DNA of 64,000 bases, from contig CAVSMM010000007.1 of the NCBI GenBank assembly GCA_963729165.1, forward strand, positions 1-64,000, written 5' to 3'. Source of the DNA: JACCZX01 sp963729165 (lineage in GTDB: Bacteria; Pseudomonadota; Gammaproteobacteria; Burkholderiales; Burkholderiaceae_F). The translations under genes were made by a program, and so were the position numbers. The notes under the pieces are model-generated. The model searched no databases. It saw nothing but the letters and a program-made list of their open reading frames with translations, and was not told the origin of the DNA. Shown piece by piece: positions 54,931 through 63,943 of the stretch. Within the stretch, counting starts at the first letter, position 1, and each line of letters starts with the position of its first letter.

Positions 54931-55437
54931 CTAGTTCATCTGTTTCAGCATCGTGTCGGCATCGCTGACTTCGAACTTGCCAGGGCCTTCAACGTTCAGT
55001 CCCTTCACGACACCATCATCCACCAGCATTGAAAAGCGCTGGCTGCGCACCCCCATGCCGCGCGCTGTCAAATCGAGTTCGAGGCCGAGCTTCTTGGTGT
55101 AGGCCGCCGATCCGTCGGCCATCATCCGAACCTTGCCACTGGCTTTCTGATCGCGGCCCCATGCGCCCATCACGAAAGGATCATTGACCGACAAGCACCA
55201 CACCTCGTCGACACCCTTGCGCTTCAGCGCGTCGAGCTGCTGCACGTAGCCCGGCACATGCTTCGCGGAACACGTCGGGGTGAAGGCGCCAGGCAAACCG
55301 AAGATCACGATCTTCTTGCCTTTGGTCATGTCCTGCACTTTGAACGTGTTGGGCCCGAGCGAGCAGCCTTCGGTTTCGGTTTCGACAAACTCCTGCAGTT
55401 CACCCTCGGGCAGCTTGTCGCCGACTTTGATCGTCAT
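54931..55437 (-). CDS. peroxiredoxin (Prx5 type)
   Basis: 168-residue thiol peroxidase from ATG 55437: MTIKVGDKLPEGELQEFVET, FGLPGAFTPTCSAKHVPGYV with the peroxidatic cysteine in PGAFTPTC, then VWCLSVNDPFVMGAWGRDQK and a C-terminal SMLVDDGVVKGLNVEGPGKF. This PxxxTxxC arrangement and length match the Prx5/hybrid-type peroxiredoxins that reduce peroxides with glutathione or thioredoxin. Frame intact. It is co-directional with the DUF962 gene 24 bases downstream. Confidence 0.93.
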   Translation of the reverse strand: MTIKVGDKLPEGELQEFVETETEGCSLGPNTFKVQDMTKGKKIVIFGLPGAFTPTCSAKHVPGYVQQLDALKRKGVDEVWCLSVNDPFVMGAWGRDQKASGKVRMMADGSAAYTKKLGLELDLTARGMGVRSQRFSMLVDDGVVKGLNVEGPGKFEVSDADTMLKQMN

Positions 55438-55578
55438 TGGAGAGTTCCTGTAATAGCGTTGGATAGCGGAAAGTCTACCCCGTGTCTTTTCTGCCTTTGT
55501 TGATGCGCCGCCCGCGCGGCGCACTAACCAATGTTCGCGGTTCGTCTGGCGCGAACCGCGCATCTGCTGCGCATATCC

Positions 55579-57363
55579 CTAATCGCCCAGCGCTACGCCT
55601 TCGCGCCGCGGATCCGCGCCCCCGGCCCAGCCGACCGAACCGTTCGGCAGTCGCACTCGCACGATCCCCTGCAAGCCGCTTGCCATATCGATCTCGCGCA
55701 CGTCGTGGCCGCGCGCTTTCAGGGCCTCGGCCATCTACGGGCCGAATTGGCCGCGCTCCAGCTCGGTCGGTCCGTTGCGCGATCCAAAGTTCGGCAGCGA
55801 GATGGCTTGTTGAATGTCAAGGTTCCAGTCGAGCACGCCGACCAGGGTCTTGGCCACGTAACCGATGATCTGCGAGCCGCCTGGTGACCCCACGGTCGCC
55901 ACCAGCTGTCCGCTGGCGCGATCGAACACGAGTGCAGGCGCCATCGAGCTGCGCGGACGCTTGCCCGCTTGAACGCGATTGGCAATCGGCACCCCATCGG
56001 CCGCCGGGGTAAACGAAAAATCGGTCAGCTCATTGTTCAGCAAGAAAGCCGCGCACCATCATGCGCGCGCCGAACACATCCTCGATCGTCGTGGTCATCG
56101 AAAGTGCGTTGCCGAAGCCATCGACCACCGAGATGTGTGACGTCGCTTCCTTATGCGCAGATGGATCTTCAGCCGCTGCGGTAGGCGTACCCGGCGCAAC
56201 CCCGGGCTTCGCGGTGCCCATGCTGCGATCACCGATCAGCTGCGCGCGCTGCTTCAGATAGTTTGGATCAAGCAGTCCGGCAACGTTGACCCTAACGAAA
56301 TCACTATCAGCGACATACAGGCCGCGATCGGCGAAGGCCAGGCGTCCCGCCTCGGAAAAAAGATGCACAGCATCGGATGACAGTTCGAGTTTGCCAGCGG
56401 GTCCCATGGCGCCGGCGGGTGGCGACGCAGCAATGTTGCGCGCTGACAGTATCGCCAGCATCTGCGCAACGGCGATGCCGCCCGGAGGACGGCGGCGGAA
56501 AACCGCAGACACGCCATTGTTTGTAGTCAGTGCAGAGCGGTTCACGTTGTTTGACTTGATACGCAGTGAAGTCGCTGACAGCCAAGCCGGCCGGCGTTCG
56601 GGTGAGCACCGACTGCCTTGACGATGTCTGCAGGAATCTCACCGGCATACAAAGCGTTCGGATTGGCCGCAACCGCCCGAAGCGTCGCCGCCAGCGCCGG
56701 ATTCCGCATCATGGTGCCCACCGGCTTGGGCGTGCCGTCTGCCGCGTAAAAATAAGCCGCCGCAGCGGGATCGCTCTTTAAATACTTTTCGCCAGCCAGC
56801 TGCATATTCAAACGTGCTGACATAGGGAAGCCCGCATCAGCAAGCCGGATGGCAGGTTCGAACAGTCGCGCCCATGGCAGTTTTCCGTACTGCTTATGCG
56901 CGACTTCGAGCATCCTTACCGCGCCAGGCGTGCCGACTGAGCGCCCACCGACGACTGCGTCATAAAACGGCATGGCCTTGCCATCCGGCAGCAAAAACAG
57001 TTTTTCATCGGCCGCCATCGGCGCGGTTTCGCGCCCGTCATAGGCAACTACTTTGCGGCCGTCCCAATGCATCAGAAACGCGCCGCCGCCGATGCCCGAG
57101 CTTTGCGGCTCGACCAGCGTCAACACCATCTGAATTGCAATCGCGGCGTCGACCGCGCTGCCTCCGGCGCGCAAGATCTCGCGGCCTGCTTCGGTCGCGA
57201 GCGGATTGGCCGACGCGGCCATGTGTTTGCTTGCGGTGACGCTGTTCAAGCCCGGCCGAAAGGCCGACGACGCTTCGGGTTGAGACGGCCGATCGTTCGG
57301 CGTTGTGCATGCAAAGAGCAGCGCAGCGGCGGCAATGGCTGCAACGTAGCGCGTCATTGTCAT
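55579..57363 (-). CDS. ggt: gamma-glutamyltransferase (frameshifts and an in-frame TAG)
   Basis: Periplasmic Ntn-hydrolase that cleaves glutathione and transfers the gamma-glutamyl group. ATG 57363 gives MTMTRYVAAIAAAALLFACT, a lipobox-like signal. Large subunit: KHMAASANPLATEAGREILR, GGSAVDAAIAIQMVLTLVEP, SSGIGGGAFLMHWDGRKVVA. Breaks near 56590 and 56450 precede FPPPSSGGIAVAQMLAIL. The autoprocessing site and catalytic threonine are in KEATSHISVVDGFGNALSMT, the start of the small subunit. A further break near 56040 precedes VGSPGGSQIIGYVAKTLVGV. At 55735-55737 a TAG interrupts GQFGP / MAEALKARGHDVREID in the same frame; a CAG there would restore the protein, which then ends GADPRREGVALGD at 55579. 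Confidence 0.9.
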
Positions 57364-57375
57364 GGGGTCTCCTTT

Positions 57376-58140
57376 CTATTTCGGCGGCAGACGGATCGCG
57401 CCGTCGAGGCGGATCGTTTCTCCGTTCAGCATCACGTTCTCGATGATGTGCTTGGCGAGTGCAGCGTATTCGTCCGGCCTGCCGAGCCGCGACGGATAGG
57501 GCGGCTGCTTGCCGAGAGCATCTTGCACCTCCTGCGGCATGCCGAGCAACATCGGCGTTGCGAACAGCCCGGGCGCGATCGTTACGCAGCGGATGCCCTG
57601 GCGCGCGAGATCGCGCGCGATCGGCAACGTCATGCCGACCACGCCGCCTTTGGACGCTGCGTACGCGGCCTGCCCGATCTGCCCATCATAGGCAGCGACC
57701 GATGCAGTATTGATCAGCACGCCACGCTCACCATCGCCGGTCGCGTCCAGCTTCGACATCGCGTCGGCCGCGACGCGAATCATGTTGAAAGTCCCGATCA
57801 GATTGATTCCTATCACGCGTGCGAAACTCGGCAGCGCATGAGGGCCTTCCTTGCCCACCGTTTTCTCGCCGATCGCGACTCCCGCGCAGTTGACCAGCCC
57901 GCGCAAGGTGCCGAGCGCGTTCGCCGCCTCTACCGCTGCCTTGGCATCTTGTTCGCTCGTGACATCGCAGCGAATAAAGCGCGCTCCGGCGCCGAGCTCA
58001 CGCGCCATTGATTCGCCTTTGTCGGCTTGCACATCGGCAATGACGACGCGCCCACCGTGGGCGGCAATCATTTGGGACACGGCGCCGCCGAGCCCTGAGG
58101 CGCCGCCGGTGACGATGAAAACGTTGTTGTCGATCTGCAT
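57376..58140 (-). CDS. SDR-family 3-hydroxyacyl-CoA dehydrogenase-like protein
   Basis: Intact 254-residue short-chain dehydrogenase. Cofactor motif VFIVTGGASGLGGAVSQMIA with acidic VIADVQADKGES (suggesting NAD). The NNAG-equivalent is LVNCAGVAIGEKTVGKEGPH. Catalytic serine is in GVLINTASVAAYDGQIGQAA, and YAASKGG supplies Tyr and Lys. The end EYAALAKHIIENVMLNGETI, LDGAIRLPPK resembles 3-hydroxyacyl-CoA dehydrogenase type 2 (HSD17B10-like) enzymes. Role probably in fatty-acid or branched-chain acyl-CoA oxidation. It lies 12 bases upstream of ggt on the same strand. Confidence 0.92.
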   Translation of the reverse strand: MQIDNNVFIVTGGASGLGGAVSQMIAAHGGRVVIADVQADKGESMARELGAGARFIRCDVTSEQDAKAAVEAANALGTLRGLVNCAGVAIGEKTVGKEGPHALPSFARVIGINLIGTFNMIRVAADAMSKLDATGDGERGVLINTASVAAYDGQIGQAAYAASKGGVVGMTLPIARDLARQGIRCVTIAPGLFATPMLLGMPQEVQDALGKQPPYPSRLGRPDEYAALAKHIIENVMLNGETIRLDGAIRLPPK

Positions 58141-58184
58141 GAATCCCCCGCGAGCCAGCGGAGGATTCTAGATTCAGGCAGCGC

Positions 58185-58604
58185 TCAGCGGAACGTGCAG
58201 CGCGCGAACAGCCAGAGTGTCCCGTTAATGTCGCCGTCGCCGCTCGATTTGGTGCGTGCGCGCACCATCGGTAACTGACACTTGTCGGTATCGAAACCTG
58301 CAGAGTTCATAAATCCCCGCATCGCTTCGGAGGGGACGCCGACGTGGAACTTCGGACGCGTGTATTGGCCGGTGCTTGTGGCGCGCGGCTCTTCCAACTG
58401 AATTGCAGAGCCCAGCCAGCTTGAACTGGAAGCCGAAAACGACCGCGATGTCGTGGCGGGTAGAGATAGCGCCGAGGCACTGGAAGCAGAGCGCTGATGC
58501 CCGGGCAGGGCGGCCTCCGGCAACACGTCGAGTCTTAACTGCGCTGCGCTTGGCAGTGCGGCAGCGGCAAGCATTAGACCGAGGGCCGGTCCAAGCAGTG
58601 ACAT
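58185..58604 (-). CDS. hypothetical secreted protein
   Basis: About 139 residues from ATG 58604 (MSLLGPALGLMLAAAALPSA), which reads as a signal peptide cleaved after SAAQ. A longer GTG start near 58631 is possible. The mature part is serine-rich (SSASALSLPATTSRSFSASS) and then has VGVPSEAMRGFMNSAGFDTD, KCQLPMVRARTKSSGDGDIN and TLWLFARCTFR with two cysteines that could form a disulfide. I do not recognise a family. Base composition and codon use resemble the neighbours. Confidence 0.5.
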   Translation of the reverse strand: MSLLGPALGLMLAAAALPSAAQLRLDVLPEAALPGHQRSASSASALSLPATTSRSFSASSSSWLGSAIQLEEPRATSTGQYTRPKFHVGVPSEAMRGFMNSAGFDTDKCQLPMVRARTKSSGDGDINGTLWLFARCTFR

Positions 58605-58812
58605 CAGCGGTGATCGGCTGGGGGACACGTAAATCCTTTTTCGATCTAAGTGTTCGTAGTCCAGTAGCAGCAATCTGACTGTTTTGAGCACCGCTTGCAA
58701 CTATCCGGTTGGATGACTAAAGCGGATGACGAGCGAGCAAGTAACGCGCCAGCAGTAGCATCGGCCGCGAGGAGAAGCGACCAATGAGCACTGATGAGCA
58801 GCCGCACGTCGC

Positions 58813-59331
58813 CTACGGGAACGGCGATGCATCGCCGGCACCGAGTGGGCGCTGCATGATGACCACATCGACCCAGCGGTCGAACTTGCGACCGACCGAG
58901 GTGAGTACGCCAACATACGAAAAACCGCACGCCCGATGCGCGCCGATCGACGCTGCGTTGTGCGAGTCGCCGATGACCGCCAGCATCTGGCGCATCCCAA
59001 GCGCGGTGCACGCGTCGATGATCCCATTGAGCAATGCCTGCCCAATTCCGAGTCCGGTTGCATCGTGCGCGACGTAGATGGAGTCTTCGACCGTGCTGCG
59101 ATAAGCAGCGCGTGGTCGAAACTCGCTGGCGTAGGCGTACCCAGTGATGCGCCCTTCGGTTTCGGCAATCAAATACGGTAACCCCGCCTGCACGATCCTC
59201 GCATGACGCGCCCGCATCTCCGGCACGTCAGGTGGCTCGGTCTCGAAGGTGCCGAGACCGGTTGCGACGTGATGCGCATAGATCGCCTGAATCGCCGGCA
59301 AGTCGTCGTCCACTGCGGCGCGTATTCGCAT
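58813..59331 (-). CDS. GNAT N-acetyltransferase, phosphinothricin acetyltransferase-like
   Basis: 172 residues from ATG 59331: MRIRAAVDDDLPAIQAIYAH, HVATGLGTFETEPPDVPEMR, GRITGYAYASEFRPRAAYRS, then the acetyl-CoA-binding region DATGLGIGQALLNGIIDACT and IGDSHNAASIGAHRACGFSY, ending VGRKFDRWVDVVIMQRPLG. This is the layout of the PAT/MnaT branch, which acetylates methionine sulfone, sulfoximine or phosphinothricin-like amino acids; many members have housekeeping substrates. Frame intact. It lies 15 bases after hppA in the opposite sense of order, transcribed away from it on the same strand. Confidence 0.9.
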   Translation of the reverse strand: MRIRAAVDDDLPAIQAIYAHHVATGLGTFETEPPDVPEMRARHARIVQAGLPYLIAETEGRITGYAYASEFRPRAAYRSTVEDSIYVAHDATGLGIGQALLNGIIDACTALGMRQMLAVIGDSHNAASIGAHRACGFSYVGVLTSVGRKFDRWVDVVIMQRPLGAGDASPFP

Positions 59332-59345
59332 CGCAAACGTTGCGC

Positions 59346-61512
59346 CTACTTCGCCGGCACCACGATCGGCGCCGGCGCCGGTGATGGAGCGAGCGGCGCG
59401 ACTTGCATCGTCGGCACACCGGCGGGCGGTGCGTTGCCGGTCACCGGACGGCCGCCATACACACTCGCGATGATCGGGACGATCAGCAAGGCGACGATGT
59501 TGATGATCTTGATCAGCGGGTTTACCGCAGGCCCGGCAGTGTCCTTGTACGGATCGCCGACCGTGTCGCCGGTCACTGCCGCCTTGTGAGCGTCCGAACC
59601 CTTGCCGCCGTGATGACCTTCTTCAATGTACTTCTTGGCGTTGTCCCACGCGCCGCCTCCGGTCGTCATCGAGATCGCGACGAACAGCCCGGTGATGATG
59701 GTGCCCATCAGTACCCCGCCGAGTGCCGCAGGGCCGAGCAACAGCCCGACGAGAATCGGCACCAGCACCGGCAGCAACGACGGAATCATCATCTCTTTGA
59801 TGGCCGAGGTCGTCAGCATGTCGACCGCGCGGCTGTAATCCGGCTTTCCGGTGCCTTCCATGATGCCTTTGATGTCGCGAAACTGACGACGCACTTCTTC
59901 CACCACCGCACCGGCCGCGCGTCCGACCGCTTCCATTGCCATCGCTCCGAACAAAAATGGAATCAACCCGCCAATGAACAGGCCGACGATGACGTTCGGA
60001 TTCGACAGTTCGAAGGTGGTGGGCAGGCCCGCGGCGGCGAGGCCGCCGGTGTAATCGGCAAACAGCACAAGCGCAGCGAGTGCTGCCGAGCCGATCGCGT
60101 AGCCCTTGGTCACCGCCTTCGTTGTGTTGCCGACTGCGTCAAGCGGATCGGTCACATCGCGAACTTCTTTCGGCAATCCGGCCATTTCGGCGATGCCGCC
60201 AGCGTTGTCGGTGATGGGTCCGTAGGCATCGAGCGCGACGATGATGCCGGTCATCGACAGCATTGCCGTGGCCGCGACTGCGATGCCGTACAGATCGGCC
60301 AGCCAGTACGACGTCAGAATGGCGACGCAGATCGCGATCACCGGCCACGCACACGACTTCATCGAAACCGCGAGTCCGGCGATGATGTTGGTGGCATGCC
60401 CGGTCGTTGACGCCTGCGCCACGTATTTGACCGGCTTGAATTGCGTGCCCGTGTAGTACTCGGTGATGTACACCAGCGCTGCCGTCAATATCAGTCCGAC
60501 AACGGCGCACAGGTACAAGCTCATCACGGTGACTTTGGCCGACACGGCGGTCGCGATCACCGGCCCCAGGATCCATTGCGTGACAGGCCAGAACAGCACG
60601 AGCGAAATCGCGCCGGCCACCAACAGTCCGCGGTACAGCGCGTTCATGATTTTGCCGCCGGGGCGCGCCTTGACGAACATGCAGCCGACGATTGACGCCA
60701 GGATCGAGACGCCGGAAATAACCAGCGGGTACACGATGCCCGCATCGCCGCGCGCCACGAAAGACGAAGCCGCCGACCAGCATCGTGGCGATCACTGTCA
60801 CCGCAAAAGTCTCGAACAGATCCGCGGCCATGCCGGCGCAGTCGCCGACGTTGTCGCCGACGTTATCGGCGATCACGGCCGGATTGCGCGGGTCATCTTC
60901 CGGTATGCCGGCCTCGACCTTGCCCACCAGATCGGCGCCGACGTCGGCGCCTTTGGTGAATATGCCTCCGCCCAGCCTTGCGAAGATCGAGATCAGCGAT
61001 GCGCCGAAAGCAAATCCGATCATCGGATGCAGCAATTCACGGACATTGGCTGCCGCATGCGTCGAGCGCAGCACCCAATAGAAGCCTGCGACGCCGATCA
61101 GCCCAAGTCCCACCACCAGCAGGCCTGTGATCGCGCCGCCACGGAACGCCACGTTCAACGCCGGATTCAACCCGAGTGTCGCAGCCTGCGCGGTGCGCAC
61201 ATTCGCGCGCACCGACACGTTCATGCCGACGTAGCCCGCTGCGCCGGACAGCACGGCACCGAGGACGAAGCCGATCGCGGTCCAGATGCCCAGCTGCGGC
61301 ACGATCGCGATGATGACCGCGAGCACGACGCCGACGATCGCAATCGTCCGATACTGGCGATTCAAATACGCTTGCGCGCCTTGTTGTATCGCGGCCGCGA
61401 TCTCCTGCATTCGAGCATTGCCCGCGGGCTGCTTCAGAATCCACGAAATGGACCACACGCCGAAGACCACGGCCGCGAAGCCGCAGGCGAGCGCGAGTGC
61501 CAATCCAGACAT
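59346..61512 (-). CDS. hppA: proton-pumping membrane pyrophosphatase (one frameshift)
   Basis: Integral-membrane PPase that couples PPi hydrolysis to H+ transport. ATG 61512: MSGLALALACGFAAVVFGVW. PPi-site motifs: FTKGADVGADLVGKVEAGIP and VIADNVGDNVGDCAGMAADL. A frameshift near 60765 joins the second half: LYGIAVAATAMLSMTGIIVA, DAYGPITDNAGGIAEMAGLP, and the specificity segment GNTTKAVTKGYAIGSAALAA. Lysine at the position where K+-dependent enzymes have alanine marks the K+-independent proton-pumping subfamily. The C-terminal region has DNAKKYIEEGHHGGKGSDAH, TGDTVGDPYKDTAGPAVNPL and a Pro/Ala-rich tail. Repaired length is about 720 residues and 16 membrane segments. Confidence 0.95.
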
Positions 61513-61562
61513 GCTGTTCTCCTTGCTGAGATTGTTTAAAAAACGTTACTTCAAAGTCCCAA

Positions 61563-62219
61563 TCACGAAGACAGCGCGGCGGACACGCGCTGCCTGATCT
61601 GGTCGACACTTCCTACTCCGGAAATTCGGCGGTACTTGGGTGCGTCGGCGTTGCCACTCGCGGCGAGGTCGGAGTAGTAACCCACCAGCGCACTGGTTTG
61701 ATCTCGATACACGCCAAGCCGCTTGCGCACCGTGTCTTCCTTGTCATCGTCGCGCTGGATCAACGGCTCCCCGGTCACGTCATCCTTGCCCTCGACCTTC
61801 GGCGGATTGAATTTGACGTGATACACGCGTCCGCTCGGCGCGTGAACCCTGCGACCGCTCATGCGCTCGATGATGTCGCTGTGGGGCACATCGATCTCGA
61901 GCACATAATCAAGCTTGACGTCGGCATCTTTCATCGCCTCGGCTTGCGGGATCGTGCGCGGAAAACCGTCGAACAAGTACCCGCTCGCCGTGTCCGGCGC
62001 ACGCAAACGTTCTTTCACCAGCCCGACAATGATGTCGTCCGACACCAGGGCTCCGGTATCCATCACTTTCTTGGCCGCCAAACCCAGCGGGGTGCCGGCG
62101 ACGATCGCGGCCCGCAGCATGTCCCCGGTTGAGATCTGTGGAATTTTGTAACGCTCCTTGATGAACGCGGCCTGCGTGCCTTTGCCCGCACCTGGCGGGC
62201 CGAGAAGTATGAGTCGCAT
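61563..62219 (-). CDS. adk: adenylate kinase
   Basis: 218-residue enzyme (EC 2.7.4.3), intact. ATG 62219: MRLILLGPPGAGKGTQAAFI with the P-loop GPPGAGKGT; IPQISTGDMLRAAI; GYLFDGFPRTIPQAEAM; and a long LID domain (GRRVHAPSGRVYHVKFNPPK, DDVTGEPLIQRDDDKEDTVR) without a zinc-binding cysteine set, as in most Gram-negative long-type enzymes. It lies 50 bases upstream of hppA on the same strand. Confidence 0.97.
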   Translation of the reverse strand: MRLILLGPPGAGKGTQAAFIKERYKIPQISTGDMLRAAIVAGTPLGLAAKKVMDTGALVSDDIIVGLVKERLRAPDTASGYLFDGFPRTIPQAEAMKDADVKLDYVLEIDVPHSDIIERMSGRRVHAPSGRVYHVKFNPPKVEGKDDVTGEPLIQRDDDKEDTVRKRLGVYRDQTSALVGYYSDLAASGNADAPKYRRISGVGSVDQIRQRVSAALSS

Positions 62220-62307
62220 CTTCGTCCCCCGGCTTCTGTTGTAGTTATGTGCGACTGCTGCGGTCTCGACAAAGCAGCGCGCGAGTTTACCCAAATGACC
62301 TTGCGCA

Positions 62308-62332
62308 ACAAAAAGGGCCGGCGAACCGGCCC
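62308..62332 (-). terminator. intrinsic terminator after the solute-binding protein gene
   Basis: The minus-strand stem GGGCCGG (arms at 62315-62321 and 62326-62332, CGAA-type loop) is followed by a T-run (A-run on the plus strand at 62308-62314). It lies 18 bases after the stop of the solute-binding protein gene and separates it from adk. Confidence 0.85.
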
Positions 62333-62350
62333 ATTGTCACGCGCGAAATC

Positions 62351-63943
62351 CTACTCGTTGCTGCCGATCGTCACCGATTCCATATTCAGTACATTGTCAG
62401 GCCGGTGCATGACCGTCACGTTGCTGCGCATCGCCCACGGAATCATTTGCCGATGCAGAGGCACATGATGTACCTGCGCGTTGTGCTCGGCGATCGCCTG
62501 GCGGATCGTGTCGCGCCGCTTCTCCGGATTCGGCTCGACCGCCGCGCTGTCGATCAGCGCATCGAGCTTTGGATTGACGTACCGCCCGTAGTTAAACGAG
62601 CCATTGCCGCTCTTGTCATCATTCGAGCGCAGTACCGGCGACAGCATCGTCTGCGCGTCGGTGATCGCACCGCCCCAGCCGAGCATGTACATGCTGGTGT
62701 CGTATTTCTCGAGCTTCGGAAAATACGTGGCGCGCGGCTGCGTATTGACTTTGGTGTTGATGCCGACCTTGGCCAGCATCGACGCTACCGCGATACAGAT
62801 CTCCTCGTCATTGACATAGCGATTGTTCGGGCAATCCAGCGTCACTTCAAACCCGTTTGCATAGCCTGCTTCGGCCAGCAGCTGCTTTGAGCGGTTGATG
62901 TCGTACGCAAGCCGCTTTTCGGCATCGGGATTGGACGCAGTGATCGACGGCGTTATGCCGCCGGTAGGCAGGGCCGAGCCGCGCATGATCCGCGACTTGA
63001 TCGCCTCGATATCGATCGCGTGGTAAACGGCCTGACGCACGCGAACATCCTTGAACGGATTCTTTCCCTTGACGTTCGAGTACAGCAGCTCGTCACGCGT
63101 TTGGTCGAAGCCGAAGAACACGACGCGGTTTTCCGGCCCGCGCACGATCTTCGTGCCTTTGTTCTCTTCGATGCGACGGACGTCTTGCGGCGGCGGGTCC
63201 AGGATGAAATCGACCTGGCCAGACAACAATGCAGCGGTGCGCGTTGCGTCGGCGCTGACCTGCGTATAGACCACTTCATCCACGTTGCCAGGCGCGCGGC
63301 CCTCCTTGATCCCCCACCAATTCGGGTTGCGCTTCAAAACCGTCTTGATGCCAGGCTCGCGCGAGACGAGGATCCACGCGCCGGTGCCGTTGGCATTGCG
63401 CGACGCGAACGTTTCCTCCTTCGCTTTGAAGTCGAGCGGCCGCTCGACTTTGTTCTTAGTCGCCCACGCCTTGCTCATGATGTAAATCGTGGTCGCGTGT
63501 TCGAGCGCGATCGGATTGGGCTTGTCCTGCACAAACTCGACGGTGAAGTCGTCGATCTTGCGCGGCTTGCCGACCGGAATCGCGTACTGCCGCAGCTGCG
63601 AGTTCGGATGGCTGGCGCGCTCGTACGAAAAAACGATGTCATCGGCGGTGAATGGCGAGCCATCGTGAAACTTCACGCCCTGACGCAGCGTGAATCTCCA
63701 GGTGGTCGGGTTGACCTGCTGCCAGCTGGTGGCAAGCCCGGGGACAAGCTTCAGCGTGTTGTCGCGCATCACCAGCGTGTCATGCACAGACTGCGAAAAC
63801 ATGTTGGTCAGGCCTTCGTTCTGCGAGAACGGATCTGCGGTCTGCGGATCGCCCTGCGACGCCCAGCGCAGCGTCTTGGCGTCGGCCGCGGTCACGGCTA
63901 ACGCAGCAGTCGCAGCGCAGATTGCGAGATAACGCGTGATCAT
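62351..63943 (-). CDS. ABC transporter substrate-binding protein, peptide/nickel (SBP_bac_5) family
   Basis: Intact, 530 residues. ATG 63943 gives a signal peptide (MITRYLAICAATAALAVTAA, cleavage near ADAK) and TLRWASQGDPQTADPFSQNE, the usual start of family 5 receptors. Further motifs: VHDTLVMRDNTLKLVPGLAT, RFTLRQGVKFHDGSPFTADD (family signature), RNANGTGAWILVSREPGIKT, NPFKDVRVRQAVYHAIDIEA and VHHVPLHRQMIPWAMRSNVT. It binds an oligopeptide, dipeptide or similar ligand in the periplasm. No permease or ATPase gene is adjacent on its downstream side; its upstream neighbours lie beyond the window edge. Confidence 0.94.
   Translation of the reverse strand: MITRYLAICAATAALAVTAADAKTLRWASQGDPQTADPFSQNEGLTNMFSQSVHDTLVMRDNTLKLVPGLATSWQQVNPTTWRFTLRQGVKFHDGSPFTADDIVFSYERASHPNSQLRQYAIPVGKPRKIDDFTVEFVQDKPNPIALEHATTIYIMSKAWATKNKVERPLDFKAKEETFASRNANGTGAWILVSREPGIKTVLKRNPNWWGIKEGRAPGNVDEVVYTQVSADATRTAALLSGQVDFILDPPPQDVRRIEENKGTKIVRGPENRVVFFGFDQTRDELLYSNVKGKNPFKDVRVRQAVYHAIDIEAIKSRIMRGSALPTGGITPSITASNPDAEKRLAYDINRSKQLLAEAGYANGFEVTLDCPNNRYVNDEEICIAVASMLAKVGINTKVNTQPRATYFPKLEKYDTSMYMLGWGGAITDAQTMLSPVLRSNDDKSGNGSFNYGRYVNPKLDALIDSAAVEPNPEKRRDTIRQAIAEHNAQVHHVPLHRQMIPWAMRSNVTVMHRPDNVLNMESVTIGSNE

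Noticed and set aside
57067..58011. 314-residue plus-strand open frame
   Set aside because: It is antisense to ggt and the SDR dehydrogenase. No domain is recognisable and the Arg/Ala/His-rich composition is typical of a shadow.
60463..61539. 358-residue plus-strand open frame
   Set aside because: It is antisense to hppA, with no recognisable motif.
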